Source: Butyricicoccus faecihominis
GTDB lineage: Bacteria > Bacillota > Clostridia > Oscillospirales > Butyricicoccaceae
NCBI RefSeq assembly: GCF_024462775.1
Contig: NZ_JANGCE010000008.1
Coordinates: 1 to 64,000, forward strand
DNA length: 64,000 nucleotides
Reading direction: 5' to 3'
In this document: piece after piece, positions 58,298-64,000 of the stretch
How positions within the stretch are numbered: the stretch's first letter is position 1
Layout of the letters: every line of letters begins with the position of its first letter
Position numbers and translations under genes: made by a program
The notes under the pieces: model-generated
The model's database searches: none
Seen by the model: only the letters and a program-made list of their open reading frames with translations
What the model was told of the DNA's origin: nothing

Positions 58298-58987
58298 TTA
58301 CGGCAGCAGCTTATAATCCGGCATGGAATCAAACAGCTGAAAGCCTTTAAAGGCTTCCGCGTATCGGAAACCGGCCTGCATGCCGCGGAATTTTCCCTGC
58401 ACCTCAAGCATTTCCTCCCAAGAGGTTTCCGCCGTGAGCTGTGAGCGGTGACACAGCAAAGCTTGCCTTTTGGTTTCAAATTGGTCTGTGATATCTACGA
58501 AAGCGGTGGGCATCGGCCCGACGCCGGCATAGGTATCCATCAGAAAAACGGTGGGCTGCCGTTGGAGCGCCGGCGTTTGCACACGCACGTTTTCCAGCGG
58601 AAGATAGACGATGCTATCCTGTACGATTGCTCCGACCGTGTGGTGATCGACGTTTCCGTCGTAAGGATCATGCGTTAAAATCACATCGGGCTGCGCGCGG
58701 CGCATGGCGTCGATCATGAGGCGGCGGGTATCTCGGTCGTTGAACAGCTCCCCGTCGTCCAAACGCAAAAACTGTACCGCTGCGGGATACAGGCTTGCCG
58801 CCGCAAGCTGCTCTTTTTCACGGCGGGCGATCAATTCCTGATCGTCCACTTTACAGTGCGTCCCTGTCCGGCCGTTTGTGGCGACGAGGATGGACACGGT
58901 ATGGCCTTGCTCCGCATATTTTTTTAAGGTGCCGCCGCACCACAGGTCGGCGTCGTCCGGATGGGCCACAACTGCAAGCACATTCAT
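58298..58987 (-). CDS. PIG-L (LmbE) family N-deacetylase
   Basis: A 229-residue zinc deacetylase. Metal-binding motifs are VVAHPDDADLWCGG near residue 6 and HDPYDGNVDHHTVG near residue 110, with GRTGTHCK between. Known members remove acetyl from GlcNAc bound to inositol, phosphatidylinositol or malate, and from chitobiose-type sugars. Inside a CUT2 operon with inositol-type enzymes it suggests that the imported molecule is N-acetylated, for instance an acetamido sugar or aminocyclitol linked to inositol. That is inference. Confidence 0.88.
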   Translation of the reverse strand: MNVLAVVAHPDDADLWCGGTLKKYAEQGHTVSILVATNGRTGTHCKVDDQELIARREKEQLAAASLYPAAVQFLRLDDGELFNDRDTRRLMIDAMRRAQPDVILTHDPYDGNVDHHTVGAIVQDSIVYLPLENVRVQTPALQRQPTVFLMDTYAGVGPMPTAFVDITDQFETKRQALLCHRSQLTAETSWEEMLEVQGKFRGMQAGFRYAEAFKGFQLFDSMPDYKLLP

Positions 58988-59014
58988 GGGATTTCCCTCC
59001 TAATGCAGTGTTGT

Positions 59015-59974
59015 TTATTGCAAATAGTCCTTTACATTTTCCTTTGTAATGGGTTCAAATGGAATGTAGGTATCCTCTACGGACTCGCCTTTAGCCAGCT
59101 TGCTTGCCATTTCGGCGCAGGCCTTGGCCTGTGCGTTTGCGTTCTGGTAGGCGCTCATCACCATTTCGCCTGCGTCGATCGCCTGCAGCGCGTCGTCCAC
59201 TGCGTCAACGCCGAGCACCATGACGCCGTCCAGCCGCCGCGCGCCCTTGAGCGCTTCGACGGCGCCCAAAGCCATCTGATCGTTTGCGCATACAATGGCG
59301 TCGAACTGATCGAAGCTTTGGATCCAGTCCTCCGCGATCTGCATGCCCTTGGCGCGGTCGTAGTTGCCGTCCTGCTCGGATAGGATCGTCACATCGGGCC
59401 GCTTTTCTCCCAGTAGATTCTTAAAACCGTTCATGCGCAGCGTAGTGTGGTTCATACCGAGTGTGCCGGACATATACAGGATGTTGGCGTTTTCCGGCAA
59501 GTTTTCAATGCAGTATTCGGCTTGCAGCCGGCCGGCCTCCTCGTCGTTGGAGCCGCAGTATAGGTAGTCGCCATCCGCGATTTTTGCGCGGAAAGCAATG
59601 AATGGGATAGCCGCGTCATTCGCGGCCTTCACCGCGGGCACGAGCGCTTCGTAGTCCAGCGGCAGGGCGATCACGACGTTGACCTTTTGCGCGACAAAGT
59701 TCTCAATATCCGCAATCTGCTTTTCAATCTGATTCTGCGCGTCGGATGCGAGCACCTCCATGCCGTCGTACTCCTTGGCGTATTCAAGGAAAAACTCTTT
59801 TGTCAAACGGCAGTTGACATCGGAATCGGCCAAGTTTGCATAGCCGACGGTATAGCCGCCGGTGTTTTCTTTTGGGGTATCGTCCGGCGTGTCCGCCGCG
59901 GGCGGCGTGGATGAGCAGGCGCCCAGAGAGAGGATGAGCGATAGCGTGGCGGCGATAACGGTGAGTCGTTTCAT
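59015..59974 (-). CDS. CUT2 sugar ABC transporter substrate-binding lipoprotein
   Basis: A 319-residue lipoprotein with lipobox LSLGAC (Cys about 20) and an RbsB-type fold: YTVGYANLADSDVNCRL at the mature start, NVVIALPLDYEALVPAVKAAN near residue 110 and LGVDAVDDALQAIDAGEMVM near residue 250. ATG 59974 follows GGAGGAA. It is the third gene after ATPase and permease. It parallels the protein at 249-1241 along its length, so the two operons share ancestry. Confidence 0.9.
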   Translation of the reverse strand: MKRLTVIAATLSLILSLGACSSTPPAADTPDDTPKENTGGYTVGYANLADSDVNCRLTKEFFLEYAKEYDGMEVLASDAQNQIEKQIADIENFVAQKVNVVIALPLDYEALVPAVKAANDAAIPFIAFRAKIADGDYLYCGSNDEEAGRLQAEYCIENLPENANILYMSGTLGMNHTTLRMNGFKNLLGEKRPDVTILSEQDGNYDRAKGMQIAEDWIQSFDQFDAIVCANDQMALGAVEALKGARRLDGVMVLGVDAVDDALQAIDAGEMVMSAYQNANAQAKACAEMASKLAKGESVEDTYIPFEPITKENVKDYLQ

Positions 59975-60022
59975 GGTTGTTTCCTCCATTTTTTTATTTT
60001 TCGCGCTTGCCGGCGCGGTTTT

Positions 60023-60991
60023 TCAAAACGATTTGCTCGTTGATTTTTTGCTTTTCACGTCAATGATAACCGCGATCAGGATGACCAGCCCCTTGACGAT
60101 CTGTTGATAGTACGCGGAAACGTTCTGCAAATTGAGCATATTGTTAATGATGCCGACGATCAGGCCGCCCGCGATGGTGCCGATAATGCTGCCGGAGCCG
60201 CCGCTGAGGCTGATGCCGCCGACCACGCAGGCCGTAATGCCGTCGAATTCATAGCCTACGCCGATGGCCGGCTGGCCGGAGTTGACGCGGGCCATCAGAA
60301 TGATGCCTGCAAGGCCTACAAAGCAGCCGTTGGTGAGATAGGATAGCATTTTTACCTTTTTCACATTGATGCCGGAGGCGATCGCGGCGCTTTCGTTGCC
60401 GCCAATCGCATAAATGTAGCGCCCAAGCGGCCGTCTGCTCATAATAAACCACGTAATGAAAAGGACGATGGCCAAAATGATGACGGGGATGGGGATCAAA
60501 CCGATATAGCCCTGCCCCAATACGGTCAGCCGGTCGAGATTTGAAATAGGAACGCCATTGGTGAATACCAGAGCAAGCCCGCGCGCGCTGGTTTGCACCG
60601 CCAAGGTAACGATAAACGCGGGAATACCATAGCGCGTCAGTACAAAACCGCTGAACAAGCCGCATAGGCCGCCGATCAGGATCGAGGCGAAAATGGCCAG
60701 AAGGACGCTGTTCGTCGTTACGAAGACCGAAGTGCCGATGCAGCCCGCCAGCGCAACGACCGAGCCGGGAGAAAGGTCAATATCGCCGCCGGTAATGACG
60801 AGCTGTTCGCCGCAGGCGATCAGCATGATGACGACGATCTGCCGCATGATGTTGGTGATGTTGGCTGGGGTAAGGAATTTACTGTTCAAAAGTGATGAAA
60901 CCACGATCATCAATAGCAAAATCAGATAAATACCGAATTTACGGAATATTTCTGTAAGCTTTGTTTTGGTTATCGTTGATGCTGCGCTCAT
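60023..60991 (-). CDS. CUT2 sugar ABC transporter permease
   Basis: A 322-residue membrane protein of the RbsC type. It has GGDIDLSPGSVVALAGCIG near residue 68 and YEFDGITACVVGGISLSGGSG near residue 235. These are the same conserved regions as in the permease at 1279-2259. It follows the ATPase by 27 bases and uses AGGG before its ATG. Confidence 0.9.
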   Translation of the reverse strand: MSAASTITKTKLTEIFRKFGIYLILLLMIVVSSLLNSKFLTPANITNIMRQIVVIMLIACGEQLVITGGDIDLSPGSVVALAGCIGTSVFVTTNSVLLAIFASILIGGLCGLFSGFVLTRYGIPAFIVTLAVQTSARGLALVFTNGVPISNLDRLTVLGQGYIGLIPIPVIILAIVLFITWFIMSRRPLGRYIYAIGGNESAAIASGINVKKVKMLSYLTNGCFVGLAGIILMARVNSGQPAIGVGYEFDGITACVVGGISLSGGSGSIIGTIAGGLIVGIINNMLNLQNVSAYYQQIVKGLVILIAVIIDVKSKKSTSKSF

Positions 60992-61018
60992 TTTTTTATC
61001 CCTCCACCTTCGTTGATA

Positions 61019-62512
61019 TCAGTCCCCAAGCGCCATTGTCATGATTTTTTCCTGACTTGCCTCTTCGCGCTGCAATTCCCCCTTCAGCTTTCCTTCGTGC
61101 ATGACCAAGATCCGGTCGCTCATCCCAAGCACCTCCGGAAGCTCGGAGGATATCATGATGATCGCCATGCCTTTCTTTGCCAACTGGCACATAATCTTGT
61201 GAATCTCGGATTTTGCGCCGACGTCGACGCCGCGCGTGGGTTCGTCTAGGATCAACACGTTGATATCGGAGATCAGCCATTTTCCAAGTACGATCTTTTG
61301 CTGGTTGCCGCCGCTGAGGGAGTCCGCGCGATTGTTTGCGTCGTTCGTTTTGATGCGCAGCATATCGATGATTTCTTGCGAGCGTTTTGTTTCCTCGCGT
61401 TCGCTGAGCGCGATACCGCGGACAAACTCTTGTAAAAAAGCAAGCGTGATATTCTTCTTGATGGACATTCCAAGCACTAGGCCGGACAGCTTTCGGTCCT
61501 CGGGGACCATGGCGATGCCGTGCTGGAGCGCGTCCTGCGGCACATGCACGGATATTGCGCGGCCGTCTAGAAAAAGCTTTCCTTCGCTTGCTTGGTCTAG
61601 CCCGAATATACAGCGCATGATCTCCGTGCGCCCTGAGCCGATCAGCCCGGCCACGCCAAGGATCTCGCCGTGCCGTACGGAAAAGCTGATATCCCGAAAC
61701 ACGCCTTTTCTGGAAAGACGCTCTACCCGAAGCGCCTCGCCCTTGATCTCCGCAAATTCCTTGGGGAAAATATCGGTGAGTTCTCGGCCGATCATCATCG
61801 ATACCACTTGGTTTTTATCAAGTGCCGACGCGGGGCTGCTGCCAATCCATTGTCCATCGCGCAATACTGTGACTTCATCCGCAATGCGGAACAATTCGTC
61901 AAGCTTATGCGTGATGTATATAACAGCCGCGCCGTTTTGTTTGAGCTGTTCGATGCATGCAAAAAGGGTATCGACCTCGTTCTCGGTAATGGCCGAGGTG
62001 GGCTCGTCCATGACAATGATCTTGGCATTGCAGGAAAGCGCTTTGCAGATCTCCACCAACTGCATGATCGATACGCTGATGTCGCCCATTCGCGTAGTGG
62101 GAGGGTATTTGATATTCATGCGCTGCATGTATTCCGCCGCTTTTTCGTACATGGTTTTATAATCGATGCCGCGGCCGTAGGACAAAAGAGGTTCGCGCCC
62201 CAAAAATATGTTTTCGGCTATGGAGAGATTGAGGACTGAGCTCAATTCCTGATGAATCATGGCCACGCCATGCGCCGCGGCCTTTTTGGGCGTAAGCGGG
62301 CCGACGTTGACCCCGTCGATCCAAATTTCCCCCTCGTCCGGTTGCATCAGGCCGTCAAGGATCTTCATCAGCGTGGATTTTCCGGCCCCGTTTTCGCCCA
62401 TCAAAGCATGCACGGTGCCGGGGCGTACCGCAAGATCGACCGATTGCAGCGCCTGTACGCCCGGAAAACCTTTTGTGATATTCTTCATCTCAAGCAAATA
62501 ACGATCCGACAA
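61019..62512 (-). CDS. CUT2 sugar ABC transporter double ATPase
   Basis: A 497-residue double ATPase. Cassette 1 has Walker A GENGAGKST near residue 40 and Walker B IIVMDEPTSAI. Cassette 2 has the degenerate GLIGSGRTEIM, a full signature LSGGNQQKIVLGKWL and Walker B VLILDEPTRGVD. It is the first gene of a seven-gene operon reaching to 55515 and is read from a perfect consensus promoter at 62573-62601. Confidence 0.92.
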   Translation of the reverse strand: MSDRYLLEMKNITKGFPGVQALQSVDLAVRPGTVHALMGENGAGKSTLMKILDGLMQPDEGEIWIDGVNVGPLTPKKAAAHGVAMIHQELSSVLNLSIAENIFLGREPLLSYGRGIDYKTMYEKAAEYMQRMNIKYPPTTRMGDISVSIMQLVEICKALSCNAKIIVMDEPTSAITENEVDTLFACIEQLKQNGAAVIYITHKLDELFRIADEVTVLRDGQWIGSSPASALDKNQVVSMMIGRELTDIFPKEFAEIKGEALRVERLSRKGVFRDISFSVRHGEILGVAGLIGSGRTEIMRCIFGLDQASEGKLFLDGRAISVHVPQDALQHGIAMVPEDRKLSGLVLGMSIKKNITLAFLQEFVRGIALSEREETKRSQEIIDMLRIKTNDANNRADSLSGGNQQKIVLGKWLISDINVLILDEPTRGVDVGAKSEIHKIMCQLAKKGMAIIMISSELPEVLGMSDRILVMHEGKLKGELQREEASQEKIMTMALGD

Positions 62513-62572
62513 AACATTTCCTCCTATCTAAAATTAATGTTTTTAATTCTATATTTATTGTTTATAACCCGG

Positions 62573-62601
62573 ATTATACGCCTGCATTTCATGTATGTCA
62601 A
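62573..62601 (-). promoter_or_regulatory. Consensus promoter of the second CUT2 operon
   Basis: On the minus strand TTGACA (62601-62596) and TATAAT (62578-62573) with 17 bases between: a perfect sigma-A match. The first six spacer bases, TACATG, resemble those of the first CUT2 promoter (TATGTG). Confidence 0.88.
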
Positions 62602-62734
62602 GAATGAAATTCATATATATTATAAAATATTGTATAATTAATTTTATTAATTGTGCAATATGACATATAAAGCTTGGTGGGATTGTAATAACTGAATAAA
62701 TTAAAAAAATTATATATTTGTTGTTTAAAACGAT

Positions 62735-62772
62735 TTGTGTTTTTATTTAACAAGTGATATAATGCATTATAT
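62735..62772 (+). promoter_or_regulatory. LacI-gene promoter overlapped by a perfect palindrome
   Basis: TTGTGT (62735-62740) and TATAAT (62758-62763) are 17 bases apart. ATATAATG-CATTATAT (62757-62772) is a perfect 16-base palindrome with a CpG-free TGCA centre, covering the -10 box and the start site. It is a natural autoregulatory operator candidate. Confidence 0.7.
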
Positions 62773-62825
62773 TGAGAGTATTTGATAGAACAGGAATTTC
62801 TTATTCCTGCCAAGGATGTGATGCT

Positions 62826-63854
62826 ATGCCTAAACGAGTAACACTAAAAGACATTGCGGAAAAAATGGCGGTCTCGCAAAATACCGTCTCCGTGGCCTTG
62901 CGCGGAGAGGCCGGCGTAAGCGACCAGCTGCGCGATCAAATTCTCGCTGTCGCACGGGAATTGGGGTATGCGCCGAAGCATGTTTCGGCGCGGCCTTCAG
63001 TACTGATCTGCTCCACCGTAGAAAATTTTAGCGATACCTACTTTTTTTCCGACATGCACCGTTTGCTGCGTGAAAAGATAAAGGTGCGGGGTGGAAAAGC
63101 GGTATCGCTGAATCTGGATTCCTCATATTCGCGGATGGATATCAATCAAATCATACGGCAGAACAATACTTGCGCGGTTGTATTATTGGGCGATTCCAGC
63201 GAACAGATCGTATCGTATTTTGCGGAAACGGGGCTTCCGGTTTTATGTTGCAGTTTCTTTTGCCCAACGATTTTAACGGATGTGGTGATCGAGGATAATT
63301 TCTCCGGCATTTATCAGCTCGTCAAGCATTTGTATGAGCATAACTACCGGCAGTTGGGTTTTATCGGCAATCCGGATATGTATTTTGCCTTCTTTGAACG
63401 GCTAATGTGTTTTCGCAGCATATGCGAGCACTTTTCTCTGGTGTTTGATCCTTCTGTTTGCATCTGCGATTATCCGTTGGATGGACCGATGAGCATCCGC
63501 TATATGAAAAAACGGCTTGCGGAGCTTCCGTACATGCCGGAAGCCTTCCTCTGCGCGGACGACCGGACCGCGGTGCTGACCATAAAGGCACTGACGGAAT
63601 TGCATTATGCTGTGCCGCGCGATATCGCGGTCACTGGCTTTGATAATAGCGAGCTGTCCCGGCTAAGCACACCGACGGTGACGACCATCGATACCGAGAT
63701 CGAGCTGCAGGCTGAGGCTGCTGTCGCGCGATTGTGGGAAAAAATAAGAAGCCGCGAAACCGAAGATGGGAAATGCGAACGGTTGGTGTTGCCGGTCACC
63801 TTTATTTCGGGTGATTCGGTCGATCTTTCGCACAAGATCACGACGGATAGATAA
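62826..63854 (+). CDS. LacI-family transcriptional regulator of the second CUT2 operon
   Basis: A 342-residue regulator with a classical LacI headpiece (VTLKDIAEKMAVSQNTVSVALRG at residue 5) and hinge, then a Peripla_BP_3-type ligand domain (about residues 65-335, with LGFIGNPDMYFAFFERLMCF and the terminal VTGFDNSELSRLSTPTVTTI). ATG 62826 follows AAGGATGTGAT. It is divergent from the CUT2/inositol-type operon and most likely represses it in the absence of the sugar. A strong terminator follows. Confidence 0.9.
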   Translation: MPKRVTLKDIAEKMAVSQNTVSVALRGEAGVSDQLRDQILAVARELGYAPKHVSARPSVLICSTVENFSDTYFFSDMHRLLREKIKVRGGKAVSLNLDSSYSRMDINQIIRQNNTCAVVLLGDSSEQIVSYFAETGLPVLCCSFFCPTILTDVVIEDNFSGIYQLVKHLYEHNYRQLGFIGNPDMYFAFFERLMCFRSICEHFSLVFDPSVCICDYPLDGPMSIRYMKKRLAELPYMPEAFLCADDRTAVLTIKALTELHYAVPRDIAVTGFDNSELSRLSTPTVTTIDTEIELQAEAAVARLWEKIRSRETEDGKCERLVLPVTFISGDSVDLSHKITTDR

Positions 63855-63904
63855 AAAGGCAGCGCGAGCCACGCTTTGCGTAGCGCGGCTCTCGCTGCCT
63901 TTTC
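63854..63904 (+). terminator. Terminator of the LacI-family gene
   Basis: Arms AAAAGGCAGCGCGAGCC and GGCTCTCGCTGCCTTTT, one mismatch, with an inner CGC/GCG pair and loop, right after the stop codon. Confidence 0.85.
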
Positions 63905-63935
63905 ATTCCAGTGTATACTTTGCGGCAATATCCCT

Positions 63936-63964
63936 TTGACAGCGATTGTCTTTTACCTTATACT
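63936..63964 (+). promoter_or_regulatory. Promoter for a gene beyond the window
   Basis: TTGACA (63936-63941) and TATACT (63959-63964) with 17-base spacing point out of the window. The gene it serves is not included. Confidence 0.7.
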
Positions 63965-64000
63965 GAACGTGTTCAAAAAATGTTTCGCGGAGGCCGCGAT

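Larger units (their letters stand above)
62513..62825. other. AT-rich divergent control region of the second CUT2 operon and its LacI regulator
   Basis: This 313-base interval is strongly A+T-rich and holds promoters for both directions and several palindromes, such as AATTAAT-TTT-ATTAATT near 62637-62653 and a perfect 16-base palindrome at 62757-62772. No gene is credible in it. The composition and layout mirror the control region of the first CUT2 operon. Confidence 0.6.

Noticed and set aside
1-64000. CRISPR array, tRNA or rRNA genes, prophage, complete insertion sequence
   Set aside because: No regularly spaced repeats, no tRNA cloverleaf with a TTCGANTCC arm outside genes, no rRNA signature, and no transposase or phage structural gene were seen.

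Overview
The window reads as chromosome of a low-copy, anaerobic-type Gram-positive bacterium of the class Clostridia, most likely the Oscillospirales / Butyricicoccus-Agathobaculum side, with a GC content I estimate in the mid-fifties. This rests on gene content: RNase Y, a SecA with a C-terminal zinc motif, a Cheo-type SOS box before lexA, the yloU-fakA pair, Spo0A-type DNA binding, BlaI/BlaR1, TraX-like and YitT proteins. Ribosome-binding sites are strong and many promoters are near-consensus sigma-A. The assignment is inference; no rRNA or tRNA gene is present.

Layout. 1-5.2 kb: a CUT2 (ribose-type) sugar ABC operon (ATPase, permease, binding lipoprotein, then a Gfo/Idh oxidoreductase cut by the window edge) with a divergent AraR-like regulator. 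5.3-11.3 kb: cyclophilin lipoprotein, MntP, a DUF4349 lipoprotein, two half-size TSUP proteins plus YeiH with a divergent LysR regulator. 11.3-15.5 kb: an aconitase-X / mu-crystallin cluster that fits cis-3-hydroxy-L-proline breakdown, with a wrecked AGCS symporter between the enzyme genes and a divergent GntR-UTRA regulator. 15.5-24.2 kb: prfB, membrane proteins, a double-SH3 wall protein, a Mn2+ riboswitch (yybP-ykoY type) ahead of a CaCA antiporter, secA, a structured non-coding stretch and a small ribbon-helix-helix/Spo0A_C-like protein. 24.2-39.9 kb: signalling and transport block (OmpR-type two-component system sharing a promoter with blaI-blaR1; a TetR-controlled ABC/MFS set; a BceAB-like exporter; TraX-like protein; LytTR/GHKL system; second TetR). 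40.2-55.4 kb: housekeeping genes (rny, pgeF, mnmA, purA, recG, lexA, yloU, fakA, pth) with a peptide-binding lipoprotein, EamA, YitT, GNAT and DUF4180 genes. 55.5-63.9 kb: a second CUT2 operon on the minus strand carrying inositol-type catabolic enzymes and a PIG-L deacetylase, with a divergent LacI-type regulator.

The most unusual signal is a family of about 210-217 bp intergenic elements (5293-5508, 10983-11199, 39997-40205; two remnants at 11230-11289 and 15463-15486). Each full copy sits between two near-identical copies of a locus-specific terminator hairpin, has short terminal inverted repeats, an invariant core of about 85 bases, and arms whose paired bases change together between copies. 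It behaves like a small structured mobile element that targets and duplicates intrinsic terminators. I do not recognise it as a named family.

Other points worth following: the bidirectional BlaI promoter, the paired TetR operators, the PIG-L/inositol/CUT2 operon, and the unidentified structured region after secA.
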